A stretch of DNA of 32,511 nucleotides from Oscillospiraceae bacterium (GCA_031261245.1 JAISKU010000100.1:1-32511), one strand, 5' to 3'. Counted from the stretch's first letter, positions 8,758 to 17,917 are shown. Numbers and translations are program-made. Notes: generated by a model from the letters alone, not told the origin.

Positions 8758-9999
8758 GTGGGAGCAAGGGAGCAGTGGCTATCCGAACAGGATTGGGAAA
8801 CTGCACGGTCAAGAATAAATGAGGCGGCGAATGACGGAAAGTCTTCTGATGCTGTTCTGCCCTACTTTCTCAACGAAAACGGCGTACGGGTCGGAAGGCT
8901 TAAAGAATATTACGGCGTGACGCTTTGCGAAATCAAGACAATCAAAGGTGTTTTATTTTGCGAACCCGGGGACATGGTGTGTATCGTAAGCGATAAGCTG
9001 TCAAAATATAAAAAATACTTGAGTGACAAGGGCTGCGAAGCAAAGGAGTTTTTCGAGTATCTGTGCGGAGAATTTACGCCCCATCCGAAGTTCGCCATTA
9101 AGCGGGCCCACCTTGACATAAACAACGAGCTCACAGAAGTACAGGAGAAAGACTTTTCAAAAATACACAAATATCTGACGGAATTGGCGGGTACCGAAAA
9201 CACTGACGACCATAAGGAGCTTATTTCGGCGCTGCTGAATTCAGGGGACGCCGATGATGACCTACGCAAATTGGGAAAGCGGCTTGACGCGAAAAAAACG
9301 CTTACCGTCAAAAAGAAACTGCGCGAATATGAGTCCCTGCGGTTGTCGCCGTCATTGTCACTTGACAAAGAGCGCGGCGACGACATCACGTTGTACGATA
9401 CCTTGTCGAGTGATGACGAGTATGAAATAGAACAAGATGTTCAAAGCAATGACCATGTTTCGGCAAACCTAAACAATGATTTAAACAACCTGTTTGGCGC
9501 CAAGATTGAAAGGCGTGTTCTGGCGACAAAGTATCTAACGGAGAATATTATCAAGACCAGCCCAAATGTGTCAAACTATCGCAGAAAGTACGAACGCGAA
9601 CACGGCGGCAAATTGCCTGTTCTGAAATACTATGTCGTCAATTACAAAGGTGTCCGCAGCGCGCTGGAACAATGTTCAAAAAAAGAATTGTCAGAATATG
9701 CGCAAGTCGATTGTGTCAACCCAAAAAGCAAACGCGGCCTCTGCGCTGATTGTGACCCGCAATGCGAAACTTATTGCGAAGTGGATGCCAAAACAATAGC
9801 GACGGCATACGCAGTATCGGCCGGGAGATATATGGTTCAGGTCGCGTGTCATATATTCGCAAGCGGAAAAGTTCCGTCAAACAGGCAGTTGCAAGAGTTC
9901 GGCGATATTTCGGGATTATACAGCGTATCACCGCTTGACGATAGGATGATAAACAGTATGATTAAAAATCTCGCAAAAAAATATAAAATAAGGTGGTGA
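8758..9999 (+). CDS. Unrecognised type III-associated protein with Cys cluster
   Basis: 413 aa. GTG at 8758 follows the CARF stop by two bases, with GAGGAGG inside the CARF 3' end, so the genes are coupled. No family recognised. Residues 198-260 read SLSLDK...DDITLYDTLSSDD...IERRVLATKYL, faintly like the sigma-70 linker and start of region 4 (compare SigK in this window: SLSDP...LTLIDLISVEDD...RESEIIAQRYGL). No clear region-2 or HTH signature supports a full sigma factor. Five cysteines (C319, C329, C332, C336, C340) suggest a zinc or Fe-S site. The C-terminal 50 residues are helical and basic. It could be a regulator, a small subunit, or a partner of the CARF protein. Confidence 0.7.
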   Translation: MGAREQWLSEQDWETARSRINEAANDGKSSDAVLPYFLNENGVRVGRLKEYYGVTLCEIKTIKGVLFCEPGDMVCIVSDKLSKYKKYLSDKGCEAKEFFEYLCGEFTPHPKFAIKRAHLDINNELTEVQEKDFSKIHKYLTELAGTENTDDHKELISALLNSGDADDDLRKLGKRLDAKKTLTVKKKLREYESLRLSPSLSLDKERGDDITLYDTLSSDDEYEIEQDVQSNDHVSANLNNDLNNLFGAKIERRVLATKYLTENIIKTSPNVSNYRRKYEREHGGKLPVLKYYVVNYKGVRSALEQCSKKELSEYAQVDCVNPKSKRGLCADCDPQCETYCEVDAKTIATAYAVSAGRYMVQVACHIFASGKVPSNRQLQEFGDISGLYSVSPLDDRMINSMIKNLAKKYKIRW

Positions 10000-10004
10000 G
10001 CGGA

Positions 10005-11429
10005 ATGTCAATATTCGCGGTATACGACACGACGGGTATCCAAGACTATGTGTTCGCGTCTGGGAAGTTCTCCGAGTGTAAAGGCGCGTCTAACCTTGTG
10101 CGATCAATTTTTGCGGACATTCTGCCAGGTGCCATGCCTCCCGGTAGCATCACCGATTGGAAGCCCCGCACGGACATACCGCTTGACCGCGCCGCGCCCG
10201 CCGAGCTCGTGTGCGCGGGCGGTGGCAACGCCTATGTGGTTTTCAAAGACGAGAACACTTTCCGGGACACAACGAAGCGGTTTCTCCGAGCCGTGCTTGA
10301 AAAGACTTGTGGGATGGGTATCGCGGTCGCGGCGGTTGAAACAAATCTTGCGAACTTTGCCGCCGATTATAAAGAGCTGCAGCGGCGCATATCGCTCACA
10401 AAGGGCAACGTCAACAGGACGCTCATAGCGGGAAGCCGGAACATCACGCAATCAACCGCGCAGACGAACGAGCCCGTCACGAGGGTCGTATTGCGCCACA
10501 ATAAATATGTAAGCCTGTCCGAGGGGCAGTATCTCAAAACAAAATATATTCCCAAGGATATTCCCAAGGGCGCAAGAGAGTTTGACGATCTGACGGATGC
10601 GGGCAACAACTTTATCGGCGTAATCCACGCGGACGGGAATAACATGAGCGACAAAATCAGGGCGTTTGTGGCGAGTGAAATTGACTGGAACAGTGCCGTG
10701 CCGAAGCTTCGCCGTATGTCAAAAAACATTTCGGCTTATTTCCAACTTGCCTATGAGAAAACCGTGAGCGGCTTTGATTTGCCGATAATCTCGCTCGTCA
10801 CGGACGGCGAGGACATGACATTTATAATACAAGGCAAATACGCCGTATCCTTCGCCGCGGAATATCTCAGAAATGTTGAACGCCTAAACAACGAAGCGGA
10901 TATTAAGCCGTTTGACGACGACGAAACAATAACCGCCTGCGCCGGCGTGGCGCTGTTCCACAGCCATTTTCCGTTCATTGAGGCGTACAAAATGGCGGAG
11001 GAACTGTGCTCAAGCGCGAAAAGCGCGGCGCGACGCGCGCCGGACACATCATACGTGGACTTCCATATCCACAGCACGGGTTTTGTGACAACCGTTAGCG
11101 AACATAGGGGTAACTATTATCCGAATGTCGGAAAAAACCTGTATTCTCGACCATTACGGATTGGCGGCGGTTTTGAGGATTTTGAACAACTGACGGCGTC
11201 GCTTTCGGGCGGCGATAAGTATCCGCGCACAAAACTGAAATCGCTGCGCTCCGCGCTGAATAATCACGCGGACGGCGATTTTACCGACGCGCGGGCGCTG
11301 ATCAAGTCGCTCGGTCTGTCGGACGAAATAAAACCCTCCAAAAGCGCCGAGGTTCACGAATACGCGCTGCTGAACGACGCGCTTGAATTTATGGATACCT
11401 ATGAACGTGTCGCCGGAGGTGTGGCATGA
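10005..11429 (+). CDS. cas10: Cas10, small form without HD domain (type III signature subunit)
   Basis: 474 aa from ATG 10005 (AGGTGG eight bases before; an in-frame GTG at 9993 is less likely). The start MSIFAVYDTTGIQDYVFAS is typical of the first Cas10 palm. IGVIHADGNNM (204-214) belongs to the palm fold, and the second-palm motif, normally GGDD, reads DGEDM at 267-271. C-terminal ITACAGVALFHSHFPFIEAYKMAEELCSSAK is classic Cas10. There is no N-terminal HD nuclease, so target DNA cleavage by Cas10 is not expected. The carboxylates of the cyclase site are conserved in kind (E-D instead of D-D), and the CARF gene in the operon suggests cyclic oligoadenylate is still made. It would form the large subunit of the crRNA-guided complex. 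Confidence 0.93.
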   Translation: MSIFAVYDTTGIQDYVFASGKFSECKGASNLVRSIFADILPGAMPPGSITDWKPRTDIPLDRAAPAELVCAGGGNAYVVFKDENTFRDTTKRFLRAVLEKTCGMGIAVAAVETNLANFAADYKELQRRISLTKGNVNRTLIAGSRNITQSTAQTNEPVTRVVLRHNKYVSLSEGQYLKTKYIPKDIPKGAREFDDLTDAGNNFIGVIHADGNNMSDKIRAFVASEIDWNSAVPKLRRMSKNISAYFQLAYEKTVSGFDLPIISLVTDGEDMTFIIQGKYAVSFAAEYLRNVERLNNEADIKPFDDDETITACAGVALFHSHFPFIEAYKMAEELCSSAKSAARRAPDTSYVDFHIHSTGFVTTVSEHRGNYYPNVGKNLYSRPLRIGGGFEDFEQLTASLSGGDKYPRTKLKSLRSALNNHADGDFTDARALIKSLGLSDEIKPSKSAEVHEYALLNDALEFMDTYERVAGGVA

Positions 11430-13489
11430 CGAATATAGAATTAGAACTATTGTCCGACACCCACGCGGGCGCGGGACTCGGCGCGTTCGGCGGTGTTGAC
11501 GCAGAAATATCGCTCGACAAATACGGTCTGCCCATTATCCCCGCGAAGCGCGTCAAGGGCCGTCTGAGCGAAGCCGGAGAGGAAATACTCTCGGTATTTC
11601 CGCAGTATTCGGACATTTTTCTTAGATTGTTCGGCGAAAAGGGCAGCGAAAAATCCGGCGAGCTGGAAATCCATACGGGAACGCTTTCAAAGCCCTATCC
11701 CGCCGAGGATTTGGTAAAGGAGATAAAGAGCGAGCGGTACACGCCGAGTCGGGTGACGGAGCTTTTTACATCACTCCGTACGAGCACCGCCGTGAGCGAG
11801 GATGACGGATTGATTCATCAGACGGACGAGAGCGCCCTGCGCGTAATCCGCGTTGCCGACAAGGGCTTAAAATTCCGGTTTGATGTTGAATGCCCTGATG
11901 ACGGAACGGAGTTTTTGGGGAAATGCTGTTTAGCGTTGCGGGACATAGGCGCCAATCGCACAAGAGGCCTCGGCGAGGTGAGGTGCAGGCTCGTCGTCTC
12001 CGACGAGACTGCGGAGGCGTCAATCGGCAAATTTGCGCCGCAGTCGGTCACGGAGCATTTGAAATGCGCGACATATTTCTTAGAGCTTACAGAACCGGTC
12101 GCGATTTCCGATGACTATATCCCCGGCTCGTTGATTTTAGGCAGCTTCTCAAGCGCATGGGTTAGGAAACATCCCGGCGTACCGCCGCATACAAGCCCCG
12201 AATTTCGCAGGCTGTTCCTTGACGGCGGCGTAAGCTTTCTCTCGGCGTATCCTCTCAGCGATAAGGGCAAGGTGCTCTATCCCGCCGAGCGCGGTATTCG
12301 CTCAAAAAAAGACGGCAACGAGATTAAAGACGCGAGCTTCGGCGACATTCCGGATGAATACACCAAAACCCTCACCGGGTTCGGATACAAAAGCGGCAGT
12401 AACTACCATCAGCTCGGCGGGGTATCGAGAGCCGTCGCCGCGCACCACGCCAGACCCTCGGACAAGTCGATCGGACACGCGGTGGAAAATGCCGGCGCGG
12501 AAAGCGGCGCGTTTTATAAATACGACGCGCTGGCGCAGGGCTTAAAATTTGTCGGCGGTATTGTCGGTTCTGACTCGGATTTAGAGATTATACATTCGCT
12601 CGCGGACGGAACCGTGCGGCTTGGGAAGTCGCGGAGCGCGCAATACGGAAACGTAAAATTTGACTGGACTGACTATGCGTTTTTAGAAAACGAAAAGCTC
12701 ACCGTAAAAAGCGATGAGAGTTTTAAGATTATTTTGCGTTCTCCTTTAATACTTACGGACGATGACGGTACCGTCTCACCCGACCCGAAACTGCTGCTTG
12801 ACGCTTTGAATCTCGGCGGTTGCTCTCTCGTGAAGGTGTTTTGCTCGGCGGCAGTCGCGGCAGGCTATAACTCAAAGTGGCTCCTGCCGCGCACGCAGGA
12901 GTTCGCGCTTGCGGGCGGAAGTGTGATTGTCGCAAAAAATGAAAGCGGAAAAGATATTGCGCTTGATTCTGTCGAAAACTTTGTTGGCTTACGCAGGGGC
13001 GAGGGCTTCGGGCATGTTTTTATCGAAAAGCTTACAGACTCAAGGCTGACTCACAAGCAGCCTGCAAAACAGGACACCGTAAGCATTGGCTCCGCTAAAA
13101 CCCGGCATCTCAAAGAATTAATACTGAAACAGCAAGTATTATCACGCGTACAGTACGCTGTCGAGCAGAGCAAAGCAACGAATGTTACCAACTCACAGCT
13201 CGGCAGACTTCGCGGGTACCTGTCCGTGTGTGACAGCTTTGACAGTTTGGCCGAAAAGCTGAACAGCGTGGCTTGGAAGCAGACAAAGGACCGCGAAAAT
13301 ATCCAAAAATTCATCTTCGACCAAAAGGCCGAGGACGGCGACATTTTGAGTTTACTCAAACAAAAAGCCGAAAGCGTTGTCGAATCCGATATCTGGCGAC
13401 TGCTTGACGAAAGAGCGCGGTACTATTGGTTCAAGACATATCTGATTATGCTGATACGCAGACGCAAAGGAGAGAAGGAGGGACAGTAA
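11426..13489 (+). CDS. csx10: Csx10-type fusion: Cas7-like plus Cas5-like RAMP domains with a Cas11-like helical tail
   Basis: 687 aa; its ATG overlaps the cas10 stop (ATGA). The N-terminal RAMP begins with LLSDTHAGAGLGAFGGVDAEI and GLPIIPAKRVKGRLSEA and ends near GANRTRGLGEV, the Cas7-like glycine-rich loop; D25 is a candidate catalytic Asp for RNA cleavage. A second RAMP follows (about 225-545) and ends with LRRGEGFGHVFI. Residues about 565-687 are mostly helical and basic, plausibly a fused Cas11 small subunit. This matches the Cas7-Cas5-Cas11 protein of the III-Dv complex from Synechocystis. It would bind the crRNA 5' handle. The Cas11 assignment of the tail is inference from shape and position. 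Confidence 0.87.
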   Translation: MTNIELELLSDTHAGAGLGAFGGVDAEISLDKYGLPIIPAKRVKGRLSEAGEEILSVFPQYSDIFLRLFGEKGSEKSGELEIHTGTLSKPYPAEDLVKEIKSERYTPSRVTELFTSLRTSTAVSEDDGLIHQTDESALRVIRVADKGLKFRFDVECPDDGTEFLGKCCLALRDIGANRTRGLGEVRCRLVVSDETAEASIGKFAPQSVTEHLKCATYFLELTEPVAISDDYIPGSLILGSFSSAWVRKHPGVPPHTSPEFRRLFLDGGVSFLSAYPLSDKGKVLYPAERGIRSKKDGNEIKDASFGDIPDEYTKTLTGFGYKSGSNYHQLGGVSRAVAAHHARPSDKSIGHAVENAGAESGAFYKYDALAQGLKFVGGIVGSDSDLEIIHSLADGTVRLGKSRSAQYGNVKFDWTDYAFLENEKLTVKSDESFKIILRSPLILTDDDGTVSPDPKLLLDALNLGGCSLVKVFCSAAVAAGYNSKWLLPRTQEFALAGGSVIVAKNESGKDIALDSVENFVGLRRGEGFGHVFIEKLTDSRLTHKQPAKQDTVSIGSAKTRHLKELILKQQVLSRVQYAVEQSKATNVTNSQLGRLRGYLSVCDSFDSLAEKLNSVAWKQTKDRENIQKFIFDQKAEDGDILSLLKQKAESVVESDIWRLLDERARYYWFKTYLIMLIRRRKGEKEGQ

Positions 13490-14793
13490 TGAGCGAAAAA
13501 CTCACGGTTAAGCGTGTTTATGCCGTTTGTAAAATGCGGCTTGAAGCACCGGCGCTCATTGGCACGTCCGAAGATATTGAGCGCGACCGCGATGTCGCGC
13601 TTAACAAGGACGGCAACCCGTTTATCCCCGGCACGACATTAGCGGGTATTTTGAGAAGCTCCCTGACCGTCAGCGATGCGGACACGCTGTTCGGCAAACG
13701 TATAAGAGCTAAGGGCGATGAAATCAAACAAAGTCCGCTATGGGTTTACGATGCAGAGATCTTTAACGGGCAGATTATCACTATCGATAATGTGTCGCTT
13801 GATGAAAATCAGAGAAACGCGAAAATACCTGAAAATCCGGAACTCGACCACATGAATAAATCTGCTAAAAACGAAGCGAAATTTGATATGCAGGCCGTGG
13901 ACAAAGGTGCGGAGTTCGACCTCCGTTTGTGTCTGATTGTTCGCGATGGCGACACAAAAACAGAGATTTTGCTCGCTCGTCTGCTTGAGACGCTGAACAA
14001 CCTCTACGTCGGCGGAAAAACCTCTCGCGGATTCGGTAAGTTGTCTTGCTTCGGTGTTTACAAACACGCTTTTGACTTCACGGGCGCGGATAAACAATCA
14101 CAGATGGACGCGTGGCTCGCATTTGAAGATTGGAAAACGCTTGAAACGGATGAGTACAGGCAAGACCTCGTGTTTATACCGCCGGTAGGTGTTTCGACGC
14201 TTTCCGCCAAATTGACGCTGAACGGCGCCGTGCTTGTCCGCGACATATATTCCGTTGAGGATGACGAGGACTTTGCGCACACTAAAAGCGCGGGATCTTC
14301 CGTGATATACGGCACATCGTGGGCAGGCGCGCTACGCGGTGGTTTGGCGCGGTTGTTCAAGTCAAACGGATATGAGAGCGCCGAAGCTTTCCTTGACAGC
14401 GTGTTCGGCAGACAGTATGGCGATAAGGCCGTAACCGAACCGTCGAAAATCCGCGTTGACGCGTCATATATCAGCGGCGGCGAACGGCTGATATACTCGC
14501 GCAATAAGATAGACCGGTTCACCGGCGGCACTGCAAATACTGCGCTGTTTACTAACCGTCCGCATTTCGGCGGTAAGACAATACTCACTGTACAATTCAA
14601 AACAGCCGATGTCGCTATAAGAGAGCTGTTGCTGCTTGCGCTTGACGCCCTGAACAAGGGACTAATTACGCTCGGCGGCGAAACCTCAATCGGGCGCGGA
14701 GTGTTCACCGTTGGTCGCGTATCCCTTGATGGTCAGAAAGCTCAATTCGGCGCTAAACCGACCGCGTTAAAGGAGGCGCTATCGCATGTTTGA
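13489..14793 (+). CDS. Cas7-2x: tandem fused Cas7 (Csm3-like) backbone subunit
   Basis: 434 aa; its ATG overlaps the previous stop in TAATG, with GGAGGGA upstream. An in-frame upstream ATG at 13426 lies inside the preceding gene and lacks an RBS. Two complete RAMP units are visible. The first has LEAPALIGTSEDIERDRD, FIPGTTLAGILRSSL and YVGGKTSRGFGKL; the second has VRDIYSVEDDEDFAHT, IYGTSWAGALRGGL and LGGETSIGRGVFTV. Each has acidic residues (D33/D35 in the first, the EDDED cluster in the second) where Csm3-type Cas7 proteins keep the RNA-cleaving Asp, so two target cuts are plausible. It matches the Cas7-2x subunit of III-Dv complexes. Confidence 0.88.
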   Translation: MSEKLTVKRVYAVCKMRLEAPALIGTSEDIERDRDVALNKDGNPFIPGTTLAGILRSSLTVSDADTLFGKRIRAKGDEIKQSPLWVYDAEIFNGQIITIDNVSLDENQRNAKIPENPELDHMNKSAKNEAKFDMQAVDKGAEFDLRLCLIVRDGDTKTEILLARLLETLNNLYVGGKTSRGFGKLSCFGVYKHAFDFTGADKQSQMDAWLAFEDWKTLETDEYRQDLVFIPPVGVSTLSAKLTLNGAVLVRDIYSVEDDEDFAHTKSAGSSVIYGTSWAGALRGGLARLFKSNGYESAEAFLDSVFGRQYGDKAVTEPSKIRVDASYISGGERLIYSRNKIDRFTGGTANTALFTNRPHFGGKTILTVQFKTADVAIRELLLLALDALNKGLITLGGETSIGRGVFTVGRVSLDGQKAQFGAKPTALKEALSHV

Positions 14794-15331
14794 CGAAAAA
14801 ATCGGCAACAAATTCGGAAACAATAAGGCGTGGGCCGTCTGTACTATGTACCACGGTGTGATCATCGGCAAATGGGACGGTAAACGCCTGAATTTTCATA
14901 AAGACGCGGAGTTCTCAGAGGATTGCGTCACGGAAATGCGCGTATTTAACAACGACGCGGAGCTGCGCTTTGTTAAGACAGACGGCGGTATAAAAGAGCG
15001 CTATATCACGGATGGCGCAAATTCAGACGTATACGACAAAAAGTATCTCGTCTACGGTACGGATTACACGCCGGACAGCGGCGGAATATTCCTAACCGAA
15101 GAACGCGGCGGCAAGCTGTGGTTTCCCGCCGTACCGGAGTTTGCGGACGGAAAGGTAAACCTCTGGCTCGGTATCCGCAACTATTTGAAATACAACCCCG
15201 TGTCAATTGGTGATGACGATACAAAACGTCAGACAGGCAAACCCGCGCTTGAGGTCACTGATTATCGTTACTTTGGATTTTACGAGGGGTTATCGTCTGA
15301 CGGCACAGCTACGACGGAGGTTTTGCTATGA
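14786..15331 (+). CDS. csx19: Csx19 (TIGR03984-type) CRISPR-associated protein
   Basis: 181 aa, overlapping the Cas7-2x gene by 8 bp, with AAAGGAGG upstream of the ATG. The pattern MRVFNNDAELRFVKTDGG...ERYITD followed by DKKYLVYGTDYTPDSGG and a late YRYFGFYE is that of the Csx19 family, found almost only in III-D type loci. In the III-Dv complex Csx19 is a structural subunit; no enzymatic motif is visible here. Position between Cas7-2x and the Cas7-insertion gene supports the call. Confidence 0.8.
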   Translation: MFDEKIGNKFGNNKAWAVCTMYHGVIIGKWDGKRLNFHKDAEFSEDCVTEMRVFNNDAELRFVKTDGGIKERYITDGANSDVYDKKYLVYGTDYTPDSGGIFLTEERGGKLWFPAVPEFADGKVNLWLGIRNYLKYNPVSIGDDDTKRQTGKPALEVTDYRYFGFYEGLSSDGTATTEVLL

Positions 15332-17295
15332 GCTTTGTGAATCCGTATAATTTTGTGACGCTTGAGGATTCCTGTGAGAAGAAAAATCGCGACATTCCGA
15401 TAAACGCCGAACGCTCCGGCGAAACCCTCTATACGGGTGAGTTCGTCTGCGAACTGACTACGCTCACGCCGCTGTTTATCCCGAATACAACTAATGATAA
15501 CACCTTCCCGGATACGGCAAAACAAAATTTGGACAAATACAATTCGGCGCTTGAACCTGACGGCAAGAAAGAGACGGAAACAAGCAAATCCTACGACTTT
15601 TTCAGCTACTCCGATATGTCAATAAAAGGCGCGACGCCAACGCAATCCCCGGTAATTCCCGGTTCATCGATTCGCGGCGTGATCCGCAGCGTGTTTGAAA
15701 CGGTCACAAACAGCTGTATGTCCACAAGCGACGGCAAAGAAACTCCGCTGTATAGACGTACACCTGCCGCAAAGAGCAAGTTCGGCGTCATTAAGAATGG
15801 TAAGTTATACTACTCCGGAACAGAGAAGCTTCTCGTGAAGGTGGATAATCCAAACTATTCTGCGCATCCTTTTGGGGCCGGTCTGCCGCTCTTACGCGGG
15901 TTGGCAAACGGGCAGGAAATATGGGTCACGCCGACTCAGGACAGATTTATTAAGAAAATCAAAAATAGAGACGGCACTTTCAAGATGATTTCTCTTAATC
16001 GCGGTGTTGCAAGTAAAAACCCGGTGGGTGAAGGGGTGTGCGGATACTACCTAAAAGGCGAACCCTTTGGAACGAAAAAACACTTTGATGCCGTTATGGT
16101 TCCAAACCTTACTTCAAAACCCTATGTCCTCACAGACCGCGACAAGGAGCGGCTCAAAAAGCTGATAGAGCTATATTCGCACGACAAAGATGGCGTTAAT
16201 CAGACCCTCGGACACAATGAGTACAAGGACTTCCTTGATGCGGAGGTTAAACCCGTTTACTATTCGGAGGTCGGCGGTAAGTATTATATTTCTCCGGCAA
16301 GTATCACAAAAGAGGTATTTGACCGTACAATCGCGGGCATACTCCAACATCAGGGCGGTTTCAACGCTTGCTCGAGAGCGGACAATCTGTGCGAGGCGTG
16401 CCATCTGTTCGGAATGATTGAAAAGGGCGAAATGGCGAAGACGCGCTCGTCGCGCGTTTCGTTCCGCGATGCGATTGCGCGCGACGCCGGAGACTATATG
16501 GGTGACGTTACATCTATGGCAATTCTCGGCTCGCCAAAAATTACCGCAACCGAGTTCTATATGCAACAACCCCGAAAGAACAATGATGTCTTCAACTACG
16601 ATTACGAGACAATCAATAAGCAATCGTCATTGCTCCGCGACGACGCGGTGCGTTTGCGCGGACGCAAATATTATTGGCACCACGGAACCGAACCCAAATC
16701 CGCAGGTCTTGATGACAAGCCAAAACAATATCAAATCACACGTCCCGTGTTAAAAGGCAAAACCTTTGTGTTTACCGTCGCCTTTGAGCGCCTGACGCTT
16801 GACGAGCTGCGCAAGCTGCGGTACAGCCTTGAGCTCGACGAGACTCACGCCCACAAAATGGGTCACGGCAAACCGATAGGCTACGGGAGTGCGCGGGTAA
16901 AGATTGACCGTGATAAAAGCCGAGTATTTACACTTAGCCCGGATTTTGTGATTGTCTGTGCATCGTTGCCGGACGCGGCATATGAGTTCACCTATGACAA
17001 CGCCGACTTCCTCGCGCTGACAGACATATCCGCGCCGAAAAAGAACGTTTCATATCCGAGAGGAACATATAGAGGCAAACCCACTGTATACGACTGGTTC
17101 GTGTTAAACCGCGAGGCAAACGGCGGCACCTCTACAAACCCGAGGTTTGCATATGTTCTGCCGAGGGCGAGCGCGCAGGATGTGACTTTACCGGAGATAA
17201 CAAAGCGTGACAGAGAAATCACACAGGGCAGAGGGTCAAACCGCGCCGTAGTGTGGGATAGCTTTAACAAAAGCGACGGTATGCCCACTCAGTGA
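15328..17295 (+). CDS. Cas7-insertion-type RAMP protein (TIGR03986-like), last gene of the effector operon
   Basis: 655 aa; its ATG overlaps the csx19 stop, RBS GGAGG. The N-terminal RAMP has LTTLTPLFIPNT and PVIPGSSIRGVIRSVFE. A large insert (about 125-345) precedes the zinc-type motif C348-x6-C355-x2-C358-H with HLFGMI, followed by RSSRVSFRDA and a late HAHKMGHGKPIGYGSARV glycine-rich loop. This is the layout of TIGR03986 RAMPs and of the single-copy Cas7 with insertion that caps the III-Dv backbone at the target's far end. Aspartates in the N-terminal loop (D57, D62, D69) are candidates for an active site, unproven. The operon terminator follows 34 bp after the stop. Confidence 0.88.
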   Translation: MSFVNPYNFVTLEDSCEKKNRDIPINAERSGETLYTGEFVCELTTLTPLFIPNTTNDNTFPDTAKQNLDKYNSALEPDGKKETETSKSYDFFSYSDMSIKGATPTQSPVIPGSSIRGVIRSVFETVTNSCMSTSDGKETPLYRRTPAAKSKFGVIKNGKLYYSGTEKLLVKVDNPNYSAHPFGAGLPLLRGLANGQEIWVTPTQDRFIKKIKNRDGTFKMISLNRGVASKNPVGEGVCGYYLKGEPFGTKKHFDAVMVPNLTSKPYVLTDRDKERLKKLIELYSHDKDGVNQTLGHNEYKDFLDAEVKPVYYSEVGGKYYISPASITKEVFDRTIAGILQHQGGFNACSRADNLCEACHLFGMIEKGEMAKTRSSRVSFRDAIARDAGDYMGDVTSMAILGSPKITATEFYMQQPRKNNDVFNYDYETINKQSSLLRDDAVRLRGRKYYWHHGTEPKSAGLDDKPKQYQITRPVLKGKTFVFTVAFERLTLDELRKLRYSLELDETHAHKMGHGKPIGYGSARVKIDRDKSRVFTLSPDFVIVCASLPDAAYEFTYDNADFLALTDISAPKKNVSYPRGTYRGKPTVYDWFVLNREANGGTSTNPRFAYVLPRASAQDVTLPEITKRDREITQGRGSNRAVVWDSFNKSDGMPTQ

Positions 17296-17328
17296 CACGA
17301 CAGCTTTGGCGCTGATCGTCTGAATCGT

Positions 17329-17369
17329 AAAACTCCTTGAAAATTTTCAAGGAGTTTTGTTTTGTTTTA
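17329..17369 (+). terminator. Palindromic rho-independent terminator of the cas effector operon
   Basis: A 30-nt perfect palindrome (17329-17358; arm AAAACTCCTTGAAAA) followed by TGTTTTGTTTTA. The A-rich arm and T-rich tail would let it work in both directions. Confidence 0.85.
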
Positions 17370-17445
17370 TCTGCGAAAAATCCAAAACCTCCCCACAATA
17401 AGATAATGTAGACACAAAAAATCATAATAAAAGGAGAACAACAGC

Positions 17446-17811
17446 ATGAGCTACAACACTTACGACAAGTACGGCAACAAAAAAGGCTACAGCACAACCT
17501 CCACCGGTATCTTTGGCGGCAATACGACGAGTCACTACAACAACTCCGGTAAGCGCACGAGCACAACGACCTACGACAAGGGCATCTTCGGCGGCACAAC
17601 AGCAAACCACTACGGCAGAGACGGCAAGAAATCCGGCTACAGCAAGAGGGAGACAGGCATGTTCGGCGGCAACTACACACAGCACTACGACAAGTACGGC
17701 AGCAAAACCGGCACTTCGCGACGCGAATCAGGTTTTTTCGGAGACAAGATCGTCCACTATGACAAGTATGGGAACAAGAGGGGCTCAAGCAAGAAGAGCG
17801 GGTGGTTCTAA
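17446..17811 (+). CDS. Small Gly/Tyr/Lys-rich tandem-repeat protein
   Basis: 121 aa, ATG with AAGGAG nine bases before. It consists almost wholly of about five imperfect units of roughly 25 residues, of the form HYDKYGNKKGYS followed by a variable turn and GIFGG. The last unit stops at KKSGWF. No signal peptide, membrane segment or catalytic motif. Repeat proteins of this style occur in Firmicutes without known function as far as I can tell. A GC-rich hairpin overlaps its stop (17798-17820) but has no T-tract. It lies between the cas operon and the array, with no visible link to CRISPR. Confidence 0.75.
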   Translation: MSYNTYDKYGNKKGYSTTSTGIFGGNTTSHYNNSGKRTSTTTYDKGIFGGTTANHYGRDGKKSGYSKRETGMFGGNYTQHYDKYGSKTGTSRRESGFFGDKIVHYDKYGNKRGSSKKSGWF

Positions 17812-17917
17812 GCCACCCGCCCCGAGCGAAAGGGGGTGAGGGAACAAAAAGTATATGCTCGCGTTTCGACTATTGGCGTAATTCAACATTTTATAATTTT
17901 AAGGAGAAAACAACACC

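Noticed and set aside
17798..17820. GC-rich 8-bp hairpin over the stop of the repeat-protein gene as a terminator
   Set aside because: No T-tract follows; kept only as a note.
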